Shown one piece after another: positions 44,901 through 57,068 of a stretch of 64,000 nucleotides of DNA (the first letter of the stretch is position 1; the number at the start of each line of letters is the position of its first letter). The translations under genes and the position numbers were made by a program. This DNA comes from Ceratodon purpureus (taxonomy: Eukaryota > Streptophyta > Bryopsida > Pseudoditrichales > Ditrichaceae): contig CM026425.1 of the NCBI GenBank assembly GCA_014871385.1, forward strand, positions 12,267,152-12,331,151, written 5' to 3'. The notes under the pieces were generated by a model. It was not told the DNA's origin, searched no databases, and saw nothing but the letters and a program-made list of their open reading frames with translations.

Positions 44901-46258
44901 AGACTACAAAAGGCCAGAATTGCTGTTTATCCGTTAATTCTACAAATGTACGCTGCCATAAAGGATCAGTAATTACCTCGTTGAAGGGTTTTTAATAGGG
45001 CACTCTCGTCGAGCCTATCCACCTTCACCAAGGCTTTCACATACTCTGCCATTGCGGCAGAGCTGAGGTGTGGGAGGGGACGACTCTCAAACCATCGAAT
45101 CACACTTTCGGGGTCTACTTTATTCAATTGCCTCAACAGAGCGACTTGTTTATCGTCAGAATCCAGCTTACTCCCAGCTTCTGCGTGTTCCAGCCTCCGA
45201 GAATAGTTGTTGCTGTAACTGGACATGCGTCTTCTTTGTCCACCCAACAATGTACGGCCTGTAAGAGGCGAAAAATCGTAGCGTAAACAAAAGATATAGA
45301 AACAGTCAGACTACCAACACACCCTACTAAGAGTATAGAGATATAGAGACCCAAAAAATGACGCTAAAATCGCTCTTGACCCATACATTATTTACGAAGT
45401 GTCAAGCAGGCAGATCCTCATTTGTGGTAACCCCACATGCTTGAACACATCAAGGCTCAATACGGTAGTCTACCCACGCATGTACAGAACGTTTCCACGT
45501 TTTAAAGATAGCTCAAGATGTGAAGTGCCAATAATATTACTAGTTCAAAATGTGGACAGACGAATGGAAAGTCATAGGTAGGAGAAACAAAGTCCTCGGA
45601 CAAAACTTGCCTTCGGATCTTTAACTAGAAACTACCATCCCGAAAACAAACAGCCCCCAAAGCACCAATCAACTCCACATCGTAACAGCTTCCCAAAATC
45701 AAGATGCACAATCACCTTCATTTTGAAGGCTCAGAGCTTGCAAACGAAGTCGATACAGTGACAGCTTCAAGTGACTCCCTAGTCCTGCCAGTGAATTCGA
45801 TGTCGCCATCAGCTTTGCAGCATGACCACCCTGCAAACAGCACATTACAATTTAGGGTTCATCCGCAATTTCTCACAGCACGAAAAAAAAAGCCACTAGA
45901 GCTCAGCGACAACAAACGTGGCAAGAACCAAAACCCACTCCAATCTCTCCTTGATAATAACCCAAATAGGTTGTACACCAGCTACAATTCACAATAACAT
46001 CACCCCCGTTCGCAAATCGAACATCGTCTCGAACGTATGCAGCGATCAAATGGACAATTTACGAGCAGCACACGAACAGGGCTTCATAACTTAAACCGCA
46101 ACACGTCCAATTCAACACCCAATCGTCGTACACTCATCACAACGCCCCCATAGAATTCAACACTAAACCCTTCAGCAATTAAACATTCTCTAAAAATTGG
46201 AAAAATACAACACAACAAGAGAGCGACTGACCTCTTGTATCAACTGCTGCCACGCCAT
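41930..46258 (-). CDS. FTSH4: FtsH4-like mitochondrial i-AAA metalloprotease, 9 exons, 727 aa
   Basis: Exons on the minus strand: 46258-46232, 45830-45716, 45258-44977, 44797-44543, 44388-44264, 44141-43939, 43638-43365, 43106-42666, 42391-41930. All introns are GT-AG with consistent phases, giving 2184 nt. The first exon encodes only MAWQQLIQE; Arabidopsis FtsH4 begins similarly (MAWRR). Exon 2 adds a basic, serine/leucine-rich stretch that fits a mitochondrial presequence. The [11 protein letters not shown] and [14 protein letters not shown] blocks are typical of this subfamily. One membrane segment lies at about 202-219. The AAA domain has Walker A GPPGTGKT (285-292), Walker B FMDEID (342-347), and the SRH block with ATN...RPGRFD. 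The zinc site is HEGGH (504-508). The C terminus is alanine-rich. The protein would form hexamers in the inner membrane facing the intermembrane space and degrade damaged or unassembled proteins. It looks intact. Confidence 0.93.
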
Positions 46259-46870
46259 TAATTCAGAAACCTCGCTCGAATTACCGTCGCCTGCGATCGC
46301 CGCTCATCCACAACTTTATCACATACGAAACCGACACCGCATGTGACGAAACTCACACCGCATGTGACGAAACTCCTAGAACATCATGACCCGCAGATCA
46401 CCTCGCTCCCAGTCGCAAACCCCACATCCTCCAACATACACACACAAACACACACACCCTCAAAATCCTGGAGTCCAAAACCCTAACCCCAGCTCAATGA
46501 AACCGAACTCCGGAACTCGCTCCGGAGACCTGGAAAACTAAACCGGCGTTGCTAATCCATCATGGAACGCCGAGAAGTTAGAGGTAACCGAGGCTCCACG
46601 CGAGTGCGGTGTGAATTGCAAGCGGTGGAGTGTTTGAAGAGATAGACTGAATGTGGTGAGGAAGGCGCCACAGGGCGCCAGAGGAGGAGCTGACGAGACC
46701 GGCGGGGCGATGGGGGTGGACAGGAGGTGGTGGTGGCGAGTGTGGGCTCTGAGAGAGTCGCGGAGGTGGTGGTTGGGAGTGGTGTGGGAGTTGCGAGGAA
46801 GAGTTTCTGCAACGAAAACGAGACACATCCTGGTTCATGAATTCAATTGAATTTTGGAAAGACAGAGCGC
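46259..46870 (-). promoter_or_regulatory. 5' leader and promoter region of the FtsH gene
   Basis: This stretch has higher GC from 46540 to 46850, and on the minus strand all three frames are open there. I take it as 5' UTR and proximal promoter. Upstream ATGs (for example at 46838 and 46828) would make short upstream frames if transcribed. A leader intron is possible because of an acceptor-like ttcgttgcag near 46805. The exact start of transcription is not visible. Confidence 0.4.
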
Positions 46871-46914
46871 CAAACCCTAATTCATGGATGAAGGAGGTGG
46901 AGTGACTGTGTAAG

Positions 46915-47053
46915 GACGGATGGATGGGTAAGGACGGATGGATCGGTAAGGATGGATGGATGGGTTAGGACGGATGGATGGATAGGTGGGTGGGTGGATG
47001 GATGGATGTGTGGACGAATAAATGGATGGATGATTAGATGGATGGATGGAATA
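46915..47053. repeat. GGAT minisatellite
   Basis: Repeats of ggatggatgg, with variant units such as gggtaaggac and ggtgggtgg, run for about 140 bp just upstream of the FtsH gene. Confidence 0.9.
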
Positions 47054-49148
47054 AGGTGGGAGGGACATTCTCCAAGGTTTTAACCTTAGTATTTTTTATT
47101 AGAACTCATGTTCTCTTCAAACCTTCTTTCATGGAATAGGAAAGTGATTTCATATAATAAAATAAACCAAACTAGTTTTCGTCCCTTGCCTATTTCTAGG
47201 CCTTGCCAAATCTAAGAAAATCATGAAAACTAATAGATCATGTAGACAAGAATGAATATCTATTAAATATTTGGAATCTATAATAAATATTTAAAAATTC
47301 ATAACTTATTAATATGGTGTCTAAAAATATATTCAATGTTGTTTTTTATTCAAATAGAGCAAAGAGAGGTTGAGAGAGTAAAAAAAAGCTGAGAGGGTTA
47401 CAAAATTAGGGATTTAAATGACGACGCTGTATCTTCCTTTCATACATTTGAATCCTCGATTTAAAGGTTCATTAATTAACTATGACTTTTGCCGTCTTAT
47501 TTATTTTTTTCTATCAATAACATGTAAATGCTCAGTTGACCATTTTCTGGTTGGTGCCTTAATCCAACAAGCTACCCGGAACAAAAAATACCTTAAAATA
47601 AAAAAATTAGTTCCACTTTCCAAGGCAATTTGAATTATGTCAATTTGAATTAAACTCCATCCGGCAAAAAATTTCAAAGGGAATCACCTCAACATTGTAT
47701 GAGTGTAATAAAATTTGCTATTTGGAGAAAGTAATGATGTTCCCTCTATCATTTCTTTTTTCTTTTTCTAAACTTTATGATAAACAAACCAAATTTAATC
47801 AATTAGGCTAAATTTCAAACTCGAAAAGTGAAAACTAGAATTTATACAAATTTTCAAAGGTTAACAATTTTAGATTTATTTTAAAGAAAAAACTAAAGTA
47901 ATTTTTGGAATTTTGACTGTACAGATAATATGTAGAGATAATCCCTACATTTTGTTTATTAAACTAAACTACATATAGAAGGCACATATTATAAGACATC
48001 TATGTTTTGTCCAATATCCCTTGGGCTTTCACAGGTTGAATTTAAATTTTTGAAAATGAATTGAATTCTAATTGGTCATAGTTCCATAATGGATTTTTTG
48101 AGAGTTTAAGCAGGTTCCTACAATGTCAATTTTGGATGCGATTTTATGAAATTTTTTGTAGACATAGGGAATTGCAAGAGCTTTGTAGGAATATGATTTT
48201 TATTTTGGTACTAGACATTGTAAAAAATATTTATGGTGTCCGATATAGCGTTTTCTACTTGTCAAACAACTCCAAAGTTTTTGCTACATCCCTCAACTCC
48301 TTTCAGGATATTTTATTCATCAACCAATATGATTGACTTTGAGATTATAAATGATAAAAAATAAAAAAATCTTCTATTGTGGAAAAATTTAACTTTACAT
48401 AGAGTCAATTTTTTTTAATCAAGATATAAAAAAAAATTCTTTAGGACATAAAAGATTAAATAAATTACTTTTTAGTTTTTTCTATTTTAAGAATAAATAT
48501 AAAAAAGAAACAAAAAAATATTTAATAAGACAAAAGAATTTAATGTCATTTGATCAAGTACACAAAAGAAAACTTCTGTTTTGACCGCGTGGATTTATAC
48601 TTTAAAAGATATATGGTTTATTAAAAAAATAAAACGAGTATTAGCAATAATATGAAATTATGTTTCTTTTACCAAATTTTCACAATGCTACTCATTTATG
48701 CTACCTCTAAAATTTTGTACACAAATAACTAACATCATATACATCATACTAGTACAAAACCTCTAACTTTTATATAGCAAAAAAAATCATACGAAAAGAA
48801 GTAAAATTTTGTTTATCATGTTTGGAAAGAATAGAAAAAAATAATAATTTTTAACTCAAACTCTAAAACCTTATGATCTGTAAGGTCAATTTTATTTTTA
48901 AAAATTTTGCATGATCTTCTAAAAGTCTCAGATAAGATCCTAAGGTTGTATATGTAGGGAAAGCTTCAATTTTGGTTTATTCGCTCTTGCTTTAGAAATG
49001 ACAATTCTTGAAGTGTTTTGGGTGATAAACGGTCATGGCCAATTAGAATTCAATGAAGAAAGAACCAATAATGAGAGAACTAATGACGAAATTATCTTAC
49101 AAAAAGAAAACAAAAATCATAGCAATTTGAGATTATTTGTACTAGTTA
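47054..49148. other. AT-rich intergenic DNA
   Basis: No gene is visible. Short ORFs (47418-47633, 48136-48336) have low-complexity composition and no domains. Confidence 0.5.
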
Positions 49149-49250
49149 CTCCCTCTATCCCATAATGACTTTCTCGCAGGTTCTCTCAAATCTACCTGTG
49201 GAGGTAGATTTGAGAGAACCTACGAGAAAGTCATTATGGGACAGAGGGAG
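49149..49250. mobile_element. Stowaway-type MITE (102 bp)
   Basis: It starts CTCCCTCTATCCCATAATG and ends in the complement CATTATGGGACAGAGGGAG. The arms of about 49 bp differ at two positions. TA flanks both sides (49147-49148 and 49251-49252). CTCCCTC ends with TA duplication define Stowaway, mobilised by mariner-like transposases. Confidence 0.93.
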
Positions 49251-51698
49251 TACATGTTAACAAACAAAAATGAAGAATTCATTTAATAAAATATTAATCT
49301 TATTTTAGAAAATGATAATCTTACTCAATAGCTGACAACCTTGGTAGAGTACTACAGTATATATTTAAATTTGTCTTTATTTGCATTGAATAAAGATATA
49401 CTTAGATGTATAAAATATAGATTTTATCAAATATTAGATGAAAAAAACCTAAAGAATTTAGTCTTATGAAAAATTCACTAATTCAAAGAATAAGTTGCAC
49501 ATTTTAAAAAGACAAATTCCATGAAAGATTCTTTGTGAAATTGGCAAATATAGAAAATGAGCTAAATTAAGACTACATTGTGTGGAATCATACATGAATA
49601 TATGAAATCTATCTTTTATATGTAAATATTTCCATAAATATAAATACATTTCTATAAATTTAAATATATAAATCATTAATCACATAAATTTACATCTTTT
49701 ATGTATAAATTTTATCTTATGTGTTTAATATATAAAAGATAACTCATAAATTTAAAACATGATTTAGTCCACATTAAATTTCAATTAAAATAAAATAAAT
49801 TTTCTTTTATATTTTATATACAAATATATAATATAAAATTTAAAAGACATTATATATATATACATTTATAAATATATATATATATATAAAATTATAATTT
49901 ATATATATTAAATTTATATATATATATATTTATATATATTTATATATATATATACATTTTTATGAAACCTGATTTAAATGTATATAAAAAATCATATATT
50001 TAATTATATAAATTATATAAATAGTCCACATTTAATTTTTTATAAATGTGGACATTTTTTATAATTTATATTGATATATGTATAATAATGATATTATTAC
50101 ACATTTGATAAGTAGATGTAATAATTATATTATTATACTATAAAAATAATATTTTATTATTATTAATTAAAATTTGATTTTTTCATTTCTTCTTGAATAA
50201 AATATTTTCAGAGTTGCTCTGATGGATGTGATTGTTTAATTAAATATTTAAGCAATTTAAAACTTTCTATAGTCTGAATTACTTAATGGAAATATCATTT
50301 TCTCGTAGACTGTGAAGAACTATGGTTGTGGATTTTATGAGTCGATATTCCCAAGTTGTTATATTTCTTTTAAAAACACATTGTATAGGAAGTGGTAAAG
50401 TAACTCATGAGTTTTTTTTTAATTCTTTTAAAAAAGATAATGCAATCAAGGATTAAATTTGTAATGCAATCATTGATTAAATTTACAATGCATGATTTGA
50501 TCAAATTTTACTGTATATGTTTTAATATATAGAATATAGATTAACAAGTAGAGTCAATGTGAAATGATATAGATTTTTTTAATATATAGATTTTTCTAAA
50601 GAATACCCCTATTATTAGCAATACACTGATTTTGAAAATTAGGCATCACATAGAATTCATAATCGTAGGATTTTGGATCTATCTTCTATAAAAAGGTGTA
50701 TACCAAATTCGAGTTCAATCCCTTGGACAAATTGAGAAATTATAAGGTTCAATGTCATTGTAAAAGTTTTTTTGACATTGCCTAAGAGATGTGTTTAAAT
50801 TTTGATGCTTAAAAAGTATATTTGCAAACACATTTGATCTATTGACGATCATCAATTCTTGTAGGTATAGAAGTTAGGTTTATCCTCACCAACTTTGAGT
50901 CCTATGCATGCTTAGGAATGGCAAAAAGTCATTGTTTTTGTCATTGGTGGTGTTTTAAAAATGATTTCATTGCCTCCAAATTTAAAAAAACCAAAAGTAT
51001 AACTTAAAAATGTCCAATTGAAAATTCAAATGGTAGATATGTTCTTGTCAATGAGGAAAAAGACCTAAAAACATTTCAATGAAAGTAGAGTAAAACTCAA
51101 ATTACTGCTAATTATTGAAGTACAAACAATATAATTTCCTGTAATTTCAAAAGGGCAACTCTAGAATAGTGGGTCTTATGGCTGAATCTGTTGTCATGTT
51201 AGAAAAATAGGATGTTACATGCTTGATGAAAACTAAAGATTAGATGTATAATTTTATATAGATGAAAATAAACCTATGGATGATAACTGTTAACCAGACG
51301 AAATATTATCAAAAACGAAAATAACTCTTATAAATGGAAATTGTTAGTTAGATGAAAAATGTCTATTGGATGAAAATTGTCAACAATGTGTATGGATGAA
51401 AAAACATTGGGTCCATTTTGTTGCAACTGGCCACTTTTTGAAATTTATTCTTATCACTTTTTGCCCTTGTGAAAGATCAGAAACTTAGGCAAATAATAAA
51501 AGATTGTGATTGGATACTGACTACCAAATTTAAAGCAGATTCTTTTAGAATCTATAACTTTTACATTATGACTTCAAGTGCTTGGAAAATTGTGCCATTG
51601 TAAAGGTACCGGTGAAAGTTATCCGTAGTAAAAATATTAGAAAATTCCAAAAATCTAGGGGCGTAAAATAGCTTGATCAAAAGTGGTGGGACCACAAT
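49251..51698. other. Very AT-rich intergenic DNA
   Basis: No gene is visible. It includes the AT microsatellite at 49845-49955 and many short (TA)n runs to about 50170. Confidence 0.5.
49845..49955. repeat. (TA)n-rich microsatellite
   Basis: Runs of tatata alternate with aattta and atttatata over about 110 bp. Confidence 0.9.
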
Positions 51699-51840
51699 CA
51701 CTAGTAGAAATATGGTCCTTAGGGACTCGTCCGTAATGACTTAAATGGTCCAAAATGACTCAAATTTAGTGAAAATGAGTCATTTTGGACCATTTAAGTC
51801 ATTACAGACGAGTCCTTTAAGGACTGTATTTCTACTAGTG
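51699..51840. mobile_element. CACTA-type MITE, copy 2 (142 bp)
   Basis: CACTAGTAGAAATATGG and the inverted end TTTCTACTAGTG enclose palindromic arms that share ggtccaaaatgactcaa with copy 1. The 3-bp duplication aat flanks it (51696-51698 and 51841-51843). Confidence 0.9.
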
Positions 51841-54800
51841 AATGCGGTCTCAAAAAACTTGACGGATTAAATAGACTTTGTCTTTTCTTCAAGTGTTAAA
51901 CTTTTTCAAGTATATGATAGAATATCTTACTTTGGAATATATTATTTTTACAAAGAAAAAAGTTAAACGTATGATATGGACGTACCATAATACCATTATT
52001 TACCCGGACAATCGTAAATTTATTTTTAAAAATTTTATAAAATTAAAACATGACATACTAAACGCAACTTTAGTATAAAGAAGGAAACACATGATAAGCA
52101 TATGAAAAAAAACACCAATGTCATATACCTTCTTTTCATTATGAATATATGATTAACTATTATATCCAAAGTACAAATTTATCTTCTATATATGGCATTT
52201 ACACACCAACAAAATTTATAGAGATTCTCCCATATAGAAGCCAACATAGGCCTATCTAGATTTTCCACCATAAAAATACAAGTAGGTATTTTAAAATAAA
52301 GTATATACAATAAAATGTACAAACAAATTTGATCTTTTTGTCATTATTTGGATGATGAATCTTGCGTTCAAGAATTAACAATTCTATATACATCACTTTC
52401 TTTGCAAATGATGTAAGTTCTATAGATTTAAGATTAGCCCTATCAAAGTGACATTAATTTTGTAATCTACAAGAACAAGATACGAATCTCCAAAGTGACA
52501 CTTTTGTTGTAATTTTAATAATCAACATTATTACTTTTAACCTTTTGAAATTAATTCTGATATTAATCATTTACAAAAACTAATTGAAAGTATCAATACT
52601 AAAAATTTAGATTTTGAAGAATTTTCAAAGCAAATGATTTTAATAACCTTCAAAAGTAACAAAAATGATTTTTGAAATTTTGACCATATGGTTAATTTCT
52701 ATCCATTATGATTCACATCTTTCTCTTTGAAACAAATTCATTGGAGTTATGGAAAATACATGTTGTAACACATTTGAATTTTGTCAAACCTATCCACTGT
52801 CCAATCTTAAAAAATCTTAAAACTGAACATATAATTGCAAATCAAGTGCTTCGAACCTTATTTAAGGGATAGTGTTATAACTTGATATCTCCATGGTTTT
52901 AGTTTACGCTCTGTTGTTCAAAGTAGATTTAGTTTTAAATCAGGACGCCTTTATTCTAAAACATTCATCAGCTATATTCTTGTAAAACATTTTGAGAAAG
53001 TACAGAAATCTACTAGTAGCCTGTAGGTCTTTTATTCACATCCTTTCGAAGAGAATATCTTGGATAAGTTGGATAAGTTGCCTTTCAATAAAGTTTTGGT
53101 AGCGTTCAGGACCGCCATGAACAAAGAAGAATTATGATTAACTCATTCTCAAAGATGTTTGAATAGCTGCTCAGTTTCACTGAATTCGCGCTCCGAAGTC
53201 CATGAACATATCATCAAATTACGTCCAGTCGGAAACTGAATGTTGACTTCGTAAGCCCGCATGACTTCTGAACCGAGGAGAAACAACTGCCACAATTTTC
53301 AACTTTCATATCACATTAAGGGTCCCAACCATGTTAATAGTAAAATATGAGATATTGTACGTGTCAGTTGACGAGATAGTAATCATGATCTTTACGAACC
53401 AGGGACTCCTGTGACGGTGTCTTCGTCATTAAAAACTGGCTGAAGATTCTTCGATCAAGTGAAACGACAAGCTGTGGAACCGATTCAGTTACTCTACCTT
53501 CAATCCTGGTCCTTCATGCATATGATCTGCAAGGCATAGGCGTATTGATCAGCTCATTCATGGAGTCATCCCGGTGGCAGCTTATTGTACTTGCTAAGCA
53601 CGTCCTGGAGTAAATAATAAGAATCATGTTCTTGAAAGTCTGCCAGGTTAATACTTAACATTCTTCAGTGGTACTGGTACAGACGTATGATCACCTCCAG
53701 GGACTTTCCTAATGCAGACTACTAGACCTAGTTGGATATTCCACTTGAATTCTGGAGAAAACATAAAAAGTCTGAAACTATCCCTCAAAAGAATCCATTA
53801 ATATCTAGTAGGTGGTATCAGCTTATAGGTGTAGAGAACTGAAGCTCCCCTTGAAGAAATGTAACTATGACCTGAGAAAGACCCAGTTTGCTGAACCTTG
53901 TTCTAATATCACCACGCTGTACGTCTAGCGCACGCTAGCTAGCCTTTACCGCAATTGGCTAGTCAGGCTGCTAGCGACCGACTTTTGTTGATAAGCTTAA
54001 GGGATTACGCACAGTGTGACGTGAACACTGGGTTCATTCTTACAATGAACAAGAGCGCTCTACCAGCACTCTCGTAATCACTTTATTCTGTTGTTATAAA
54101 TAACATGTACATACTTCGCAGCTTATTTATAATCGATTCGTTACAATTGATCACAATTCCCGGATGAGAGGCAGTCTAAGAATCTATAACACATGGTCAC
54201 TTCGCAAAAGAATCCCGACTTTCATTGCTCTGAAAAACAATAAAAAAGCAGTTGATTACAATTAGTGCACAATGCAAATAGTATATGTACGTACTTAACG
54301 TCATTGTGAAGGATCTAGACTTTAATACATAGTTGCAACTTAGCTGGTTGCTGGTTTGTTTCTTAGCCTCCTCAAGTGCATCAACTTGTGAAATGATAAA
54401 TCCAGATCAACTTCACTGCATTTCAGGCGGACACTAGCCGGGAGATGGATACATTTGCAGCCTTTACATCTTGGGCTCCCTGAACGATTAAAAAACTCAG
54501 GAGAAACGCATTATCGTAGATAATCATCTCCAGCCGGGTTACAACTCTCATCTAACTAGCCAATTAAAACTCAAGGCGACACAGTTGCCGTTGAAAACTC
54601 AACTCGGCATTGGTAGCATTGAAGTACGCCATTCACACATATATGCAACTGCAATGGACATAGTGCTCAATCTAGTCGACCATACAATATCCGCTTCAAC
54701 TTAGGTACAACGTCTAAGCTACATCTTAAGTAAATAGACTACCCTAGATTTTATTGTAATGTTTATTATCACGTTGATACCAACATCTATATATCACCTG

Positions 54801-56201
54801 AGGTACTAACTTCGGTCACTATTCCATGTCAGAATATACAGAACCGCACATGTAAATTGACAGTGTCAAGAGTTAGGAAAACCAGACAAGTCACCATGTC
54901 CATCCAAGTTGCATACATGTGTGCACAAGCATATGTTACATCACTGCTTCGCATACTCTGCCAAAACAGCTAGACTGAAGATCGATCCGCCAGTTGATCA
55001 GGTGAGTAGTATTAGTCAGGTGTGCAGTATAACTATGTGCATAATTTGCAGTCCAGGCACGGCACTCAGGTGTACTTCACGATGTCGAACAAGCTTACTT
55101 ATACATGACGCGTGAGGCAGGTGCGGAGGGGCCCGCGGTGCATCAAAGTACTTTGATTCGAAGCTCCTTTGAAAGTCCTCACGCAGCTCTTCTCAAGTGG
55201 CCCCATGACCCAAGAGTCTAGTTCCTGGCCCGTTGAATGTTTGAATATAGACGATCCGAGAAAGTGCATGAATCTGAGAGTGGAGACAAGTCGATCCAAA
55301 GGCAAAGTATTATTGGAGAGGAAGCCCGGAACGTACAGCAGCCTAGATTTCTGGCCAGGTGTAGGGTGTACCAGGCTCTAATAATTAGGAGTCGCAGATC
55401 GAGAAGTGGAGGGATAAGTGCGTGATGAAATCCCGGTGGAATATTTGGGACGTGCTGATGGCGCAGGGCGGCTTGAATGGTAGTCAAGAATGACGACGGT
55501 GAAGACTGGAACAGGCTTCAGTTTCGGCGTTATTATGCAGCCAGATCAGCTCCTACCACCTCGTTTCCTCGGGAGTTGTTTACACTCCCAGGTCTCATGG
55601 CTGATTGCTTCATCCTACACGACAGTCAGGTGCGTCACTCAGTACTCAGTAAGGTGCTCGGTACGGTGAAACAAGAGTACCAAGTCCTGATCTACACCAG
55701 GGTGATTCAAGAGTCTGTTACCAGGGTAGTACAGTATTACGGTACTACACTCGGTAATATTACTGAACATGTTCGAGATAGACTCACCGAACTCTGCCCC
55801 AGTAAGGTAGAGCATCCTCTAACAGATAACTTAAGCCTGCCAAACTTAGCCACATTGCACTGATTAGGGCGAAGTAACCTTAAAAGCAACAACTTAGAAG
55901 CAGTCTAAACTGCCTACGGCCAAGTGCCGTGACCAAGGGGCTATAAGATCTAAAACTGGCCTATTAAACTTGTCTCGAGACGACTTGGGTGTACATTCAT
56001 GGAAAAAAGGAGAAGGACCATGGACTTGAGGTTCCCGAAAGGCTGTAAAATGGCCTAGTGGATAATGTTGCCTTGTTCACATGTTTTGTGCAAGAGAGGA
56101 AAAATTGCCTCTTTCACCTCAAAATCAGGAGACCATGGGGACTAAAGAACGATTAAAAATAAAAAATGCTCAAATGGTTTGAAATTTTCATAATTGCATA
56201 G
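51841..56201. other. Intergenic DNA; composition shifts at about 52.9 kb
   Basis: To about 52.9 kb it is AT-rich with nothing recognisable. From 52.9 to 55.9 kb GC is higher and ORFs are longer (for example 55477-55863, 128 codons, plus), but I see no known domain, splice pattern or repeat that decides what it is. A degraded LTR element is possible (gctagcgcacgctagctagc-like words near 53930, and a TATA-like ttataaataac near 54094). Confidence 0.35.
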
Positions 56202-56654
56202 TGGGGGGAAGCACAATAAAGTGTACCACAAAAGTGCTTAGCTCATTGCCAATTTCAGCCATTGTTGTAAACACTAAGAATTTAAGTGACATATAATTTG
56301 ATGAGATGTTGGAAGGGGCTTTGGGTATAGAAAATAGACTCGGTCATCTTGAGTCTACAAAATTTTGGAACCGATGTGTGCCTTTTAGGAAGCCTTACGA
56401 GTCACGGCAAGTGATCCAAAGTGAATGCAGTCATTTGAAGAAGTGGACAAAAAAGAGTGCACAAATGATAGAAATCACTTTTGACTGCGTTGTATCCTCC
56501 GATTGTGAATTGCGGTTTCAAAAATGAGCCTAAGCAATTCCTTTGGAAGTTTGTACAGCCAAAAAGTTTCGTTGGGACGTTTTTGAGGAGCTGTTTTCGA
56601 CGAAACTTTTTGAGAGGTTTTTTTGAAAAGTCCATTTTCTTGATTTAGAACTAG

Positions 56655-57068
56655 CGGTCAAAGTAAGTTTCAATTGAAGATGTTTTTCTTATGGAGAAGC
56701 TTATAAGATACCTTGTGACACCTTAAAAAGTGACTAAAATGCTTAAAAACAACACCAAAATGCTCAAAATTAGCTTTGAGCAATAAAAAACAGCACACTT
56801 CATATTCACTTCCTAGTGATCACATGTTGCACTTCGTGGTACACTTTATTGTGCTCTCCCCCGGGGAGGGAGCACAAAAAGTGAACCACAAAGTACAACA
56901 TGTGATCACTTCAAAGTGAATATGAAGTGTGCTGTTTTTCAAAGCTCACAGCTAATTTTGAGCATTTTGGTGTTGTTTTTGAGCATTTTAGTTCTATTTC
57001 ATGGTGTCAATAGGTATTTTACACGCACTTAGATTAAAGAAAACATCTTTAATTGAAACTTAATTTAA
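56655..57068. repeat. Large imperfect palindrome, arms about 195-200 bp
   Basis: The left arm starts near aagtttcaattgaagatg and the right arm ends with catctttaattgaaactt. Blocks such as aacaacaccaaaatgctc, acagcacacttcatattcac and gatcacatgttg are exact. The centre is at about 56862. RNA across it would form a long hairpin. Confidence 0.85.

Noticed and set aside
46538..46850. Overlapping 86-96 codon ORFs on the minus strand, one in each frame
   Set aside because: All three frames are open because the region is GC-rich and proline/serine-coding. It is better explained as the FtsH 5' leader.
55477..55863. A 128-codon plus-strand ORF
   Set aside because: No recognisable domain or splice context; the neighbouring frames are equally open.
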